NCBI GenBank assembly: GCA_012729335.1
Contig: JAAYDJ010000036.1
Span: forward strand, 108,290-172,289
Reading direction: 5' to 3'
Source: Bacteroidales bacterium
GTDB lineage: Bacteria; Bacteroidota; Bacteroidia; Bacteroidales; Prolixibacteraceae
Length of the DNA stretch: 64,000 bases
The position numbers and the translations under genes are program-made. How positions within the stretch are numbered: the first letter of the stretch is position 1; every line of letters begins with the position of its first letter. Shown in pieces: positions 36,601 to 45,164 of this stretch. The notes beneath the pieces are model-generated. The model saw nothing but the letters and a program-made list of their open reading frames with translations, ran no database searches and was not told where the DNA came from.

Positions 36601-39600
36601 ACGATATCGCCGCGGTCGCTTTCCCTGACGGGAATCGGTACGAGGAGCTGGCCCCGGTCAAGATTCAGCTGCTTTTTCATGACCAATCCTCCTTTGGAAA
36701 CGGCTTCAAGGAAGACCACGGCATTTTCCAGGGGGGAGGCCACCAGCAGGGAGAGGTTTTCCCCGGGTTGTGCTTCGGTGCGAAGAAGCCTGGCCGTCAT
36801 GGGATCCGTGAAGGGCGTATTCCCCGTCTCAGGCCGGAACAGCCTGAAGATCTGGGTGGTGGAGACCTCTTTGCCCTGTGTATCGCGGGCGGTGAGGGTC
36901 AGTTGGTAGGTTCCCGCAGCGAGGGTGGCGGGGAGGGTAAAGCCGCTGTCGCGGGGGCTCTCAAAGCTCCCCTGCCCCACTCTCCTGCCCCGCGACCAGT
37001 TGGCGGGATCCGTTTCATCGCCGTACCCTTCCCCGGGGAACCATTTGGCGTATTCGCCGCGGGTCATGGTAAACCTGTCGGGCTGTTGCCATCGCCGCTC
37101 AAAAAGCGCGGAAGCGGGGGCCTTCAGCTCCGTCAGGGTATAGTTGGCGGTGGCGGGGAGGGGTTCTCCGCCCGGGCGGGTAATGGTGACCCTCACCTCA
37201 CGGCCCGTGGCAGCGTTGACCACTTCCCCGAGGCTGGTGGTGATCAGAAGCGGTTGAAGGGAAGCACTCACGGAAGTCTCCCCGCTGCGGGTCTCCCCGT
37301 TGATGTCGGTCACATCGGCATAAGCCGTATAGGTGAAGATCGCCTGTGAGGAGGGGTCGGTGTCAGGAGCCGGCAGGGCCGTAAAGGTAAAGCTGAAGGT
37401 ACCGTCGGAAGCGGTGACGGCGGTCCCGGAGGCGATTTCGGCTTCAGGGGTGCGGGGCAACCAGGAGCGGCCCCACACAGGAAACGGATAGCGGGCCTGG
37501 CGCACCACCCTCCAGGTAACCTGCGCATCCCCCACGCCGTTGCCGGCATAGTTCAGTGCGCTCCCCTTCAGGATCACCGTTTCTCCCAGCTGAAAGTCCC
37601 CCTTCACCGGGGTGAAAGTCACCTCAAAGCGGGGCCGTTTGTACTCCTCGACCCGGAACCCCACGCTCCCATAGTCAGTGACCATCTCCATATAGCCTGT
37701 CAGGACCCCCGCCGGCGCCGTAAAGGAACCGGCGAATGAGCCATAGTCGTTGGTGGTGAACTCCTGCGTGGCAATCAGCTGACCGTTGGCATCGTTGAAC
37801 TTCACCGTCACCGGGAAGGCGTTTTTCAACTGTTGTGCTTCGCCCTCCTTCTCCATGGCGATACCCTTGAACCAGATCGTTTGTCCGGGCCTGTAAATGG
37901 AGCGGTCGGTGAAGAGCCATACCCTGGTTTCTTTTCCGGGTTGCCCGGGTCCGTCGTATCCCCGGTAAAAGGCGCGTGTCATGAACTTCTCCTTTTTGTA
38001 TGTAAGGAGACAGTAGCCGGAATTGAGGTTTTGGTCGGCGGGGTAACTGAGGGTGGCGGCGCCATCCTTGCCGGTGACCACCTGATCGCCGGGTACGAAG
38101 ATTTGTTTACGAAGCCGCGTGTCGTATTTGCGGAAGAAGGGGCGGATGGAGACTCCCCCGAGGGGTTGGCCCGAGCGGCGGTCGAGGACCAGCAGTTCAC
38201 CGGATCTGCCGCCGGGAGTGCGGCTTACCAGGGTCAGGCGGGTGCTCCAGAGGTGAAACCAACGGACCTCCTCCTTTTCGGTGAAAGTTTCTTCCCGGGA
38301 GACCATCACCACATAATATCCGGGTATGAGGGGCGGCAGCTTCACCTCGGTGCGGTGGGACTGGAAATCGCCGTCATCGGGCAGGGCCTGGCTCCAGGAG
38401 ATGAGCACCGGACGCTTGAGGTATTCATCCCTTTTTTCCGGGGTTTGGAGGGGGATCATCTCCTCCGGAGAGGGTTCTGCGGCAACCACCCTGAAATGGA
38501 GCACAGGCGTATTCCGGTATTGGACCGACAGCAGGGAGGGGAGCCCGGGTATCACCTCGCTGGTGCCGTCGATGTTGAAAAATGGCTGCCTGATTTCTTT
38601 GGCCAAAGCGAGGCAGTTCTTGCCACCCGGGGTATCAGGGAAGCGGGCGGCTGCTTTTTCAGCCAGTTCCAGCGCCTCCTTATGGTCCCATTTATGGTCG
38701 TCAGAGACGAGGGGTTTGTAAAGCATACCCCGGTCGTTTATCTGGCGGGCCAAACGATAGAGGATCTCCGCCGATTCGGGTCGCCCCTGGTAACGGTGGG
38801 CCATTTCCCGAAGGGCTTCGATATATCGTTCCTGTTTCCCGATAAGGCTGGAGAATCTGAAAACGAACTCTAACCGGTGGAGGTCGGCGTCGACCAGTGC
38901 GGCCGCATCGCCGTTTTCTCTGAAGCGCAGCAGATCCCTGAAGATTGTCAGGGCGTGGATGCCGGCAGAGAAGGGAACCGCCCGGAGCGTTTCATCGCCG
39001 GAACTCCCTTTGATGCCGGTGAGCAGGGGCATGCGGATAAATTCGTGTGCAGGTGCGAATAGCCCGGGCTGATCCCAGGGATATCCCATTCTTTCGTTAA
39101 GGTCATTGTGGGCGGTTTCCCTGAAATGGTCAATGGCGCGGAAAGCCAGCAGGTCATAAAGGGTGGGTCGCAGCCTGCGGGTCTCCTTGTCCCCTTCGAG
39201 GAGCTCCCCGTAGTGTTCCACGGGAGTCGACTGCAGCACCCCGGCATCAGAGAGGGAGAGCAGGGTATACCGGTTGATGGTGGCCGTAAACTGGTGCCGG
39301 TCCCAGGTTTCGGGGTTAAACGGCAGACCTTCGATTTCCTGAAGGGCGTCTCCGGGGGCGGCATCCTTAACCGTCCCCCCGCCCGTGGCCAGCGGTGTGC
39401 GCCGGTCTATGATCCACCGGTTGTTCCGGTAATAGTCATGGTACACTCCGGCAAGCAGGGAGGCCAGTAACTGACGTTGCGGGCTCCGGGCTTCTTCCAT
39501 TTCGGCTGTAAGGAAAGCCACTGATTCTTGCAGCGAATTCTCCTGAAAATCAGCCTCCAGCTGCAATTTCATCACCAAAGCCTTCAGGGCATCCCCCTCC

Positions 39601-39776
39601 CTGCCATTACGCTTGCTTTCCGCATAGAGGATGTTTACCTTATCGAGCGCCGACTGCAGGAGCCCCTGGCTCACCAGGGAGTCCACTTCCTCCCAACGGA
39701 AAGGATGATCATTCTGTGCCATAACCGATATTGTCATGAAGGTTAGAAATACCAGTGTGATGAATGGATATTTCAT
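33636..39776 (-). CDS. Bacterial alpha-2-macroglobulin with intact thioester motif
   Basis: A 2046-residue secreted protease-trap protein. A signal peptide (PFITLVFLTFMTISVMAQ) is followed by an alpha-helical N-terminal region (to ~400), then macroglobulin-like beta domains. DRSIYRPGQTIWFKGI is the classic MG motif, followed by a bait-like region and an ANVT/MPESLTRWRMMALAH segment before the thioester domain. The thioester is C1499-S-E-Q1502 (FPHECSEQVFSRF), matching CxEQ, so covalent trapping should be possible. No lipobox is present, unlike the E. coli YfhM type. In bacteria such proteins protect the envelope from attacking proteases. The gene starts at the ATG that overlaps the stop of a small upstream ORF inside a dispersed leader element. 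It is convergent with the T9SS glycosidase gene. Confidence 0.93.
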   Translation of the reverse strand: MKYPFITLVFLTFMTISVMAQNDHPFRWEEVDSLVSQGLLQSALDKVNILYAESKRNGREGDALKALVMKLQLEADFQENSLQESVAFLTAEMEEARSPQRQLLASLLAGVYHDYYRNNRWIIDRRTPLATGGGTVKDAAPGDALQEIEGLPFNPETWDRHQFTATINRYTLLSLSDAGVLQSTPVEHYGELLEGDKETRRLRPTLYDLLAFRAIDHFRETAHNDLNERMGYPWDQPGLFAPAHEFIRMPLLTGIKGSSGDETLRAVPFSAGIHALTIFRDLLRFRENGDAAALVDADLHRLEFVFRFSSLIGKQERYIEALREMAHRYQGRPESAEILYRLARQINDRGMLYKPLVSDDHKWDHKEALELAEKAAARFPDTPGGKNCLALAKEIRQPFFNIDGTSEVIPGLPSLLSVQYRNTPVLHFRVVAAEPSPEEMIPLQTPEKRDEYLKRPVLISWSQALPDDGDFQSHRTEVKLPPLIPGYYVVMVSREETFTEKEEVRWFHLWSTRLTLVSRTPGGRSGELLVLDRRSGQPLGGVSIRPFFRKYDTRLRKQIFVPGDQVVTGKDGAATLSYPADQNLNSGYCLLTYKKEKFMTRAFYRGYDGPGQPGKETRVWLFTDRSIYRPGQTIWFKGIAMEKEGEAQQLKNAFPVTVKFNDANGQLIATQEFTTNDYGSFAGSFTAPAGVLTGYMEMVTDYGSVGFRVEEYKRPRFEVTFTPVKGDFQLGETVILKGSALNYAGNGVGDAQVTWRVVRQARYPFPVWGRSWLPRTPEAEIASGTAVTASDGTFSFTFTALPAPDTDPSSQAIFTYTAYADVTDINGETRSGETSVSASLQPLLITTSLGEVVNAATGREVRVTITRPGGEPLPATANYTLTELKAPASALFERRWQQPDRFTMTRGEYAKWFPGEGYGDETDPANWSRGRRVGQGSFESPRDSGFTLPATLAAGTYQLTLTARDTQGKEVSTTQIFRLFRPETGNTPFTDPMTARLLRTEAQPGENLSLLVASPLENAVVFLEAVSKGGLVMKKQLNLDRGQLLVPIPVRESDRGDIVISLVMVRHNRLFTKTLRAAVAYDNKKLELTAGSFRSALDPGAEEEWRITIRDHQGAPAAAELLAGMYDASLDAFAPHQWPFSLYQPFREVIHWQGLGFGLALLRKSSDGHYPPGYTERDYERLPEWSLLGARNLLLKAGTMADGGIRIRGTRTLSMVSQVQAESAGDQVFFSVEEAPAPESAVPGIAAGSAGGGAGIPPPVPPAKPRKDFNETAFFFPQLATNASGDVILRFKMPESLTRWRMMALAHTRDLQTGTLEYTTVTRRELMVFPNAPRFLREGDRLVFPVKISNLSDQPLSGTAEITFFDALTMQPVSHMMGVTQTTRSFYAGKGESALAEWEITVPEGLQAVVYRVTAIAGTFSDGEEAPLPVLTNRMLVTESLPLPLRGRETKTFRFDKLANAGKTGSTLRNYRMTFEYTSNPAWYAVQALPYLMEFPHECSEQVFSRFYANALAGHMAGSDPAIRKVFDAWKSLPADALRAQLEKNEELKAVLLQESPWVREATSESERKQRLAFLFDASRMATEQNASLRKLQELQSVNGGWPWFPGMPESEYITRHILAGLGKLTSRGVITPDEEPLLTEITGKAIVFLDGEMASRFDKLKKEDKEYLKNNHFTQEVVHWFYVRSFFIASRPLPETLTEAVAYYRSQAAAHWKSNSNYMKGMTALFLHRMGERKLALAIMRSLKETALHSDELGMYWRSQPRGWFWYEAPVEAHALLTEAFDEVTGDARAVEELKVWLLKQKQTQDWKTTRATAEAVWALLMRGEPLLTPAQPVSVTAGGLQMNPALATASPTEPGTGYFKKSLDATEITPALARIEVRNPNPGIAWGAAYWQYFENLDKITPAQTPLQVSKQLFKEVNTPQGLQLEAIDGTHPLSVGDKVVVRVILKTDRDMEYVHLKDMRASAFEPVNVLSGYRWQGGLGYYESTLDVATHFFIGYLPKGSYVLEYRLHAAQKGEFSNGITTVQCMYAPEFAAHSEGIRVTVK

Positions 39777-39913
39777 TAGTATAGTTGTTTGTTAATAATT
39801 TGCTCTTCAGTTATATATCGTAATGAAGCCAGTTGATGTGCTTCACGCCCGTGGAAGTCGCATGGAGCAAATATACATGTCCTTATGTGGTCGAAGCACC
39901 ATGCGACTTTCAT
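39776..39913 (-). CDS. Putative small ORF (45 codons) in leader element, overlapping the alpha-2-macroglobulin start
   Basis: Reads MKVAWCFDHIRTCIFAPC through FHGREAHQLASLRY to INKQLY. Its TAA stop shares one base with the ATG of the downstream gene (TAATG), an arrangement that permits translational coupling. In copy A the same frame is broken by a TGA after 12 codons and later ends in TAA just before the carboxylesterase ATG; copy C has stops too. It has three cysteines and no recognisable domain. It could be a leader peptide, or merely an open frame in repetitive DNA. I do not recognise a function. Confidence 0.3.
   Translation of the reverse strand: MKVAWCFDHIRTCIFAPCDFHGREAHQLASLRYITEEQIINKQLY
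39777..39913 (-). repeat. Dispersed leader element, copy B
   Basis: Inverted relative to copy A and oriented with the downstream alpha-2-macroglobulin gene. It lacks about 30 bp of the middle of copy A. It contains a perfect inverted repeat AAGTCGCATGG / CCATGCGACTT spaced by about 30 nt. The promoter-proximal end abuts copy C and the other end abuts the start codon. Confidence 0.85.
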
Positions 39914-40028
39914 TTGTTTACTTGTTAATTAATGACTTGCTCTTCATTTGTATTTCAAGATGAAGCCAGTTGATGTGCTTCACGCCCATGGAATTGGCTC
40001 CGCGGTGCTCCGCTGAACTTCGCTTCCC
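39914..40028 (-). repeat. Dispersed leader element, copy C (5' truncated)
   Basis: Carries the GCGGAGCACCGCGGAGCCAA block, the GGGCGTGAAGCACAT block and the GAAGAGCAAGTCATTAA end seen in copy A, but lacks the ATGAAAGTC half. It lies in tandem with copy B. The remaining sequence to 40265 shows no gene; a 93-codon frame crossing it is not credible. Confidence 0.8.
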
Positions 40029-40265
40029 ATGTAGCTGAATCACTCCGGTTGGTGTATACCGGAGGTGCGGCTTCACCTCTTCAAACACACTCTGAAGATA
40101 CGGATAAACGGCCACCTGACGATGGCATGTCAAAAACAGTGCCTGAATTCCGGCAAGTGCAAAACAAGGGCCTGCGGGCGGGTTTTCACGACAGGGCACC
40201 CATGAAGAGCTTGAGGTGATCAGACCTCCTGCCGGGTCTGCCCGGAGGGGTACCGGCGGTTCCAG

Positions 40266-40311
40266 GAAAAAAAAGCGGTTCAGAAAAGGAAGATTCCTTT
40301 TCTGAACCGCT
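40266..40311 (-). terminator. Rho-independent terminator of the DUF6263-like gene
   Basis: A perfect 17-bp stem (AGCGGTTCAGAAAAGGA and its complement) with a 4-base loop and, on the - strand, a run of eight T, 29 bp after the stop codon. Confidence 0.93.
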
Positions 40312-40339
40312 GGTCGGGCATCGCGTTAACCGGGAAGGT

Positions 40340-41170
40340 CTATTTAAACCGGCTGATGGTTTTGATGGACTGGGTCATGGGGATGGTCATATCCTGCGGA
40401 CCGGAGACCGCCACGTTCATTTCCATTTCGGTGTCTGTTTCAACGTAGACGATCATCTGGCGGGCGGCATCGAAGAGGGCATAACCCTCCACTTTGGCAT
40501 TCCCCTCTATGAACATCTCCATGCCCATTTGGGATCCCTTGCCGTTCACGCCGATGGTCCCGGAGGTGGTGATTTTATAAAAATCTTTTCCGTCGCGGAC
40601 CTCTTTTCCGGCCAGGGTGTACTTGTTGTCAACGGCCATCTCCAGGGCAAAGGGCGTACCTGACGCCGCCTGCTTCACTTCGGTTTTGGTCTCCTCCCAG
40701 GATTCCCCCACCTTCACCGCTTTTCCGGGCAGAACCAGGAGATTCCCGGGTTCCAGCTGGTTGATGACGGCGGCCGCCTCCGAGGAGTCGACCTTGGCTG
40801 TGGAGACGACTTTTCCCTCCGGAGTATAGACGATCCGGACGGCATCCTTCATATTTTCATAGCGCAGGGTGGTATCCCTGCCCATGGCCACCGAATGAAC
40901 CGAGATGTCCTTGACGGTCATCAGCACGGTGGCATTCCCTTCCGCAGAAAGGGCCTCCACCGCAAAGGAATTGAGGGACTTGATTTCTGCAGTCACCTTG
41001 ATTTCCTGTCCCATCATGGACTGAACAGTATTCTGGAGAATTTCCATTTCCTGGAGGTAGGTGTCGCCAGCCTTGAAACCATATTTCAGCAGGACAGACT
41101 CCTGCGCCATGGAGGAAAAACTGATGGCTGCCAGGGCCACCAACACAAGCATTTGGGTTAAGCTTTTCAT
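40340..41170 (-). CDS. Secreted DUF6263-like protein of unknown function
   Basis: A 276-residue protein with signal peptide MKSLTQMLVLVALAAISFSSMAQ. The mature part is a single beta-rich domain. Features recalled from DUF6263-type proteins are the start LLKYGFKAGDTYLQEM, the middle LVLPGKAVKVGESWEET, and the end MTIPMTQSIKTISRF. It contains Lys/Gly/Thr-rich strands and no catalytic motif that I recognise. It probably resides in the periplasm or on the outer membrane. It follows the M28 peptidase gene on the same strand with a 67-bp gap and has its own strong terminator. Function unknown; assignment rests on resemblance in layout. Confidence 0.72.
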   Translation of the reverse strand: MKSLTQMLVLVALAAISFSSMAQESVLLKYGFKAGDTYLQEMEILQNTVQSMMGQEIKVTAEIKSLNSFAVEALSAEGNATVLMTVKDISVHSVAMGRDTTLRYENMKDAVRIVYTPEGKVVSTAKVDSSEAAAVINQLEPGNLLVLPGKAVKVGESWEETKTEVKQAASGTPFALEMAVDNKYTLAGKEVRDGKDFYKITTSGTIGVNGKGSQMGMEMFIEGNAKVEGYALFDAARQMIVYVETDTEMEMNVAVSGPQDMTIPMTQSIKTISRFK

Positions 41171-41237
41171 CTTTTTAATGTATTGAGTTAAATAATGGGT
41201 TTCTTGTAATTTGCACAGAACACATATTCACGGGCTG

Positions 41238-42884
41238 TCAAGGCCTTACGGTTTTCAGGTAAAGGTCATCTCCGGCAATACGCCGTGCCACACGGTATAC
41301 CAGGGCCGCCACGCGGGCCGCCTTCCCGGAATCCACGGAGGCAGGGTCGTCGCTCACCTTGTGGTAATCGCCATGAAGTCCCGTGGTGATGTTGACTCCC
41401 GACACCCCCTTCCGGAAAAAGTTGTAATGGTCGCTCCGGCTGAAAAGATCCTCTCCTTCGGGAAAGTTTTGCAATCCCGAGTTTTCTGTTTCCTCGAGGA
41501 GAATCTGCGCCAGATCGGGGTTGAACCGCAGTCCGCTGATTTGCAGGGTATCGCTGCCATTGCGGCTGATCATGTCGAGGTTGAGCATGACCACGCTTTT
41601 ATCGAGGGGTATCAGGGGATGGTCGCAGTAATGTTTGGAGCCGTAAAGCCCCAGTTCTTCACCGGCAAACAGGATGAAAAGGATGCTGCGTGCCGGTTTT
41701 TTCTTTGCGGCGGCAAAAGCGCGGGCGATGGCCAGGACGCCGGCTGTTCCCGAAGCGTTGTCATCGGCGCCGTTAAAGATGGGATCCTCCCCGGCTTTGG
41801 GTTTCTTCAGAAAACCCACATGGTCGTAGTGGGCTCCCACCACCACGACCTCCTGTTTCAGGCGGGGATGGCGGCCTTCGATCAGTCCCACGACATTCCT
41901 GGCCGTCAGAGGGTTGAAGGTCATGGCGGTCCGCAGGCGGACTTCCGTATCGGGAAAAGTGAAGGAGGCTGGGGTGAGGGTGGCGTCGATCCGCCGCTGA
42001 AGGTTCCGCAGGGAATCGACACTTCCGAAGAGTGCCTTCAGCACCGGTTCTCCCACCTGTACAAACGGGATGAGGTCCATGCCATGGTTGAGTTCCACAG
42101 GGATGTTGTCGGAGGGGAGGAATTTGGAAAGGCCGGGCCAGGGGTACCCCTGCGGGGTGAGGAGAAGGTGGTTGAGGGGGTCAGTGACCAGAAGGAGGCC
42201 GGCGGCGCCGTGGTTGCGGGCGTTTTCCATTTTGGTGGCCATGAGGGAATGGCGGGTCTCCTTTACGCCGTCGAAACGCGACAGGGAGTCCTTTTCTCCG
42301 GGTTCATGTTTCATGACCAGGACGATTTTTCCTTTGACGTCGAGGTCGCGGTAGTCATCATAACCGTATTCCGGGGCGGTGATGCCGTAACCGGCGAAAA
42401 CCAGGGGAGCCTGCACAAGGGTGTCGGCGGTCAGGTCAAACGGCGTGTAGTCGGTGCGGAGTTTGAAGTCCCGGGTTTCACCGTCGCGGGTCATCGTAAA
42501 GAGGCACCCCTGCTGGTCGAGGCTTTTGGTATGAAGGGGCACCTCCTGGAAACGGACACCCCCGACCGGGCCGATCCCCAGGGAAGAGAATTCGGCTGCA
42601 ATATATTCGGCGGCCTGGTCGAGTTCCGGACTGGGGGTATTGCGTCCCTTCATGGAATCGGAGGCCAGGAAACCAATGTGGCGCGCCATCAGCTCAGGGG
42701 TGATCTGCTCCAGCTCTCGGGGGACCTTTCGCGCAGAAACCTTTTTTTTCAGCGCTTTCCCGATGGGAGCGGGATTCGCGGCACCGGAGGGATTCTGGGC
42801 GGAAAGGGGAGTTCCCGTAAGCAGGAGAAGAGGGAGAAAAAGGAGGAGGACCACCCTTTTCAAACAGCAGGCCAACTGGTTCAT
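41238..42884 (-). CDS. M28 family zinc aminopeptidase with PA domain
   Basis: A 548-residue secreted metallopeptidase; signal peptide CLKRVVLLLFLPLLLLTGTPLSAQ. An inserted protease-associated domain lies at ~145-270 (VFAGYGITAPEYGYDDY, GKIVLVMKHEP, GAAGLLLVTDP). The co-catalytic zinc site is complete: H352 and D354 in VGAHYDHVG, bridging D374 in NGADDNASGT, E409-E410 in FAGEELGLYG, D437 in NLDMISR, and a late His in LHGDYHKVSDD. It releases N-terminal residues from peptides in the periplasm. Gene order on the - strand is beta-helix protein, M28, DUF6263-like protein, alpha-2-macroglobulin, with terminators separating some units. Confidence 0.93.
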   Translation of the reverse strand: MNQLACCLKRVVLLLFLPLLLLTGTPLSAQNPSGAANPAPIGKALKKKVSARKVPRELEQITPELMARHIGFLASDSMKGRNTPSPELDQAAEYIAAEFSSLGIGPVGGVRFQEVPLHTKSLDQQGCLFTMTRDGETRDFKLRTDYTPFDLTADTLVQAPLVFAGYGITAPEYGYDDYRDLDVKGKIVLVMKHEPGEKDSLSRFDGVKETRHSLMATKMENARNHGAAGLLLVTDPLNHLLLTPQGYPWPGLSKFLPSDNIPVELNHGMDLIPFVQVGEPVLKALFGSVDSLRNLQRRIDATLTPASFTFPDTEVRLRTAMTFNPLTARNVVGLIEGRHPRLKQEVVVVGAHYDHVGFLKKPKAGEDPIFNGADDNASGTAGVLAIARAFAAAKKKPARSILFILFAGEELGLYGSKHYCDHPLIPLDKSVVMLNLDMISRNGSDTLQISGLRFNPDLAQILLEETENSGLQNFPEGEDLFSRSDHYNFFRKGVSGVNITTGLHGDYHKVSDDPASVDSGKAARVAALVYRVARRIAGDDLYLKTVRP

Positions 42885-42939
42885 CAGGTTGTTTTGCCTT
42901 ATCAGACTGTGAAAAGTACCAAATGTTACAACTCACGGT

Positions 42940-42980
42940 AAAAAAAAACCGGAGGGAAGCCTTTGCGGGCTTTCCTCCGG
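42940..42980 (-). terminator. Rho-independent terminator of the beta-helix protein gene
   Basis: On the - strand, CCGGAGG(A)AAGCC pairs with GGCTTCCCTCCGG around a short loop and is followed by nine T. It lies about 30 bp after the stop codon at 43011. Confidence 0.88.
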
Positions 42981-43010
42981 TAAGAGGGTGAGCGGGAAGA
43001 GGTCAGCAGG

Positions 43011-44942
43011 TCATTTCAGGGGATAGCTGCCGGTAAATGGTTTATATTTGGCAGGCAGGCCAAGCAGATCCCTGATATTTGCCGGGAGGAGCATGGCGTT
43101 TCCGGCACCCGGGAAGGCGGGGTTCAGGGCATAGTTGCCAGTGAGGCCTCCCATGAACAGGGGCAGGTTTTTGGTGGTCAGAACGAGGTTGTGGGCCGCA
43201 GCGCCCTCAAACACTTTCTGCATCTCCTCAGGGGTGGAGGCGGTCATCTGGCAATTTTCGACGGGAACAGGGGCCCATTCCAGCAGGGGGTAATCTCCGC
43301 CATCGGGATCCTTCACGAAGGTGTTGTGGTCGAAGAGGGTGAGGGGGGAGCGGGTCAGTTTTCCGCAGAGCCCGGGGTGTTGCATGACCTTCATAAGGGG
43401 CACCTGACACTGGTCTGTGCCCACCATCAGATTATTGAAGACCTGGTGGCCTTCCCGCTGGTCGACGTCGGGACCGGTAGCCGGGTGCCAGCCGAAATGG
43501 TCGGCTTGGGCACTGCGCAGATCGCGGCTGATGACAAGCGGACTGTTGACGAAGGTATTCTGGGTGATCACCGCATTGGAGCTGTTGAGGATGAAAACCC
43601 CCTGGTCACAGTTCTCGAAAAGGTTGCCGGCGCACACCACTCCCTTTGAGATCTCAAAGAAGAAACCGTTGTAGTTGACCCAATGGGCATTGGGATCGGA
43701 GGGCCCGCCCCGGTTGGTGCCCACGTCTTTCACCCAGTTGTTGAGAAACCGGCCGTCGACGTTGCCCACGTCATACCATATGCCGTTCGAAAGGGGCTGG
43801 TCGCAGATCAGGTTGTCACGGCAGACCACCCGGTGGGTCTGGTTGAAGATCTTGACGGCGGCCGGATAGTAGCCGCTGATGTTATCCAGGTTGTTGCGCG
43901 AGAAGATATTCCGCTCGAGGAGGCAGTCGCTTGCCGACTGGATGTAAATCCCCTCGGTGACGGTATCGTGGACCTTGCAGTTCCGCATCACCAGGTTGTC
44001 GCCATGGAGGTAGCCACCCACCCTTCCGCAGTAGGAGAAAGTACAATGCTCAAAGACGGAACCCACGACATCCTTGCCAAATGTGGAAGGATCGGCGATG
44101 CCGTCGGGAAAGCGGGCTTCTATTTCCATCCCGGCATAGGCATACTGGGTCAGGGTAATGCCACGCATGATGACCCCCTTGTGGTCGTTTTTCTTACCGT
44201 GGACGTCCCTGAGCACCCTGAAGAAGCCGTGGTTATGGGCCGTGATTTCGACCAGCCGGTTTTCGGGGTTGGTGCCGATGTAGACGAAACCCTTTTCATA
44301 ATCGATATAGAAGGAGTTCTCATCGACTTCGCCGGGCCACCCCACGGAGTGGAGGAGTCGGCCGTCGACAAACACCATATCGTTGTTGAAAACGTGGAGG
44401 GGGGTCCGCATGCCGTGGCGGTCGGGTACCCACCAGTCATCGGGATAAGCCCGGAAAAGGGTTTTCCAGGACGTTTTCCATTGGTTACCACGCAGGCGCT
44501 GCCATTGATCGGCCACCTGAGTCCCCTTGAAGACCGGCTGCTCGTCGTTATAAGGCTGAATGGTGATGCCCTGGTTAAAGAGAAGGTCACCCGAACGGTA
44601 GATGCCCCCGCGGAGGATCAGCACATCGCCGGTGACCGCTGCAGCCAGTGCGCTCTCAATGGTGGTGGGGGTTGCCAGCTGATCGCCGGCTGCCCCGGCG
44701 TTCCCGTCAGGGGCTACATAAATGATTTTTCCGGCCGTTTTGGGCACCGGCCAGGATTGGTGTACAGGGCCGTAAGGCCCTCCTGAAGGCTGGGCGACCG
44801 TGGTCAGCCACCCCGCAGCAGCCGCCATCAGCAGCATCAGCCTGAAGGGACGGGACATCCGCGGCATCACCCTGACCTGGCGGAGCCTCCGTATAAGCCC
44901 CCCGGGTCTCTTTGAAACGATTCCTTTGCTCATTGGATACAT
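43011..44942 (-). CDS. Secreted right-handed parallel beta-helix protein (pectate-lyase-like fold)
   Basis: A 643-residue protein. The start has several in-frame ATGs; residues 26-52 (PRMSRPFRLMLLMAAAAGWLTTVAQ) make the signal peptide, so 44867 or 44858 may be the real start. IYVAPDGNAGAAGDQLATPT with TIESALAAAVTGDVLILRGG is the DUF1565-type opening of secreted beta-helix enzymes. Later short repeats with stacked Asn and Cys/Ile (DNISGYYPAAVKIFNQT, CDQGVFILNSSNAVITQNTF) show the coil ladder. Such proteins include polysaccharide lyases and glycan isomerases, but no catalytic triad is evident, so I do not assign a PL or GH family. Its presence would fit a source of unsaturated substrate for the GH105 enzyme, as inference only. 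Confidence 0.82.
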   Translation of the reverse strand: MYPMSKGIVSKRPGGLIRRLRQVRVMPRMSRPFRLMLLMAAAAGWLTTVAQPSGGPYGPVHQSWPVPKTAGKIIYVAPDGNAGAAGDQLATPTTIESALAAAVTGDVLILRGGIYRSGDLLFNQGITIQPYNDEQPVFKGTQVADQWQRLRGNQWKTSWKTLFRAYPDDWWVPDRHGMRTPLHVFNNDMVFVDGRLLHSVGWPGEVDENSFYIDYEKGFVYIGTNPENRLVEITAHNHGFFRVLRDVHGKKNDHKGVIMRGITLTQYAYAGMEIEARFPDGIADPSTFGKDVVGSVFEHCTFSYCGRVGGYLHGDNLVMRNCKVHDTVTEGIYIQSASDCLLERNIFSRNNLDNISGYYPAAVKIFNQTHRVVCRDNLICDQPLSNGIWYDVGNVDGRFLNNWVKDVGTNRGGPSDPNAHWVNYNGFFFEISKGVVCAGNLFENCDQGVFILNSSNAVITQNTFVNSPLVISRDLRSAQADHFGWHPATGPDVDQREGHQVFNNLMVGTDQCQVPLMKVMQHPGLCGKLTRSPLTLFDHNTFVKDPDGGDYPLLEWAPVPVENCQMTASTPEEMQKVFEGAAAHNLVLTTKNLPLFMGGLTGNYALNPAFPGAGNAMLLPANIRDLLGLPAKYKPFTGSYPLK

Positions 44943-45164
44943 TGTTTGGTTTTAAAAACTCATTTCCTGATATGCGCTCCGGTATCACCTGGTGTGAACC
45001 AGTCCGGGAAATAGATATTTCGTAAATATATAACTCATATTTGTGAAAATTACAGTATTTTCATGGGACGCGTTAAAAACTTTATCGAGAAACCAGACGG
45101 GAAGAGAGAAACAATATTGAATTTTATGTAAATTTAGGGTTCAGTATTTTAAACACAAATCAAC
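44943..45164. other. Divergent intergenic region, beta-helix protein and OmpA-family protein
   Basis: An AT-rich 222-bp gap that should hold both promoters. A TATATTTA near-match to TAnnTTTG lies on the - strand near 45030, and TAAATTTA on the + strand near 45130; each has one mismatch, and neither has a clear -33 element. Confidence 0.4.

Noticed and set aside
39918..40199. 93-codon - strand frame
   Set aside because: It crosses leader copies B and C in a frame not shared by the other copy and has no domain.
41211..42941. 576-codon frame opposite the M28 peptidase
   Set aside because: Antisense shadow; all zinc ligands lie on the other strand.
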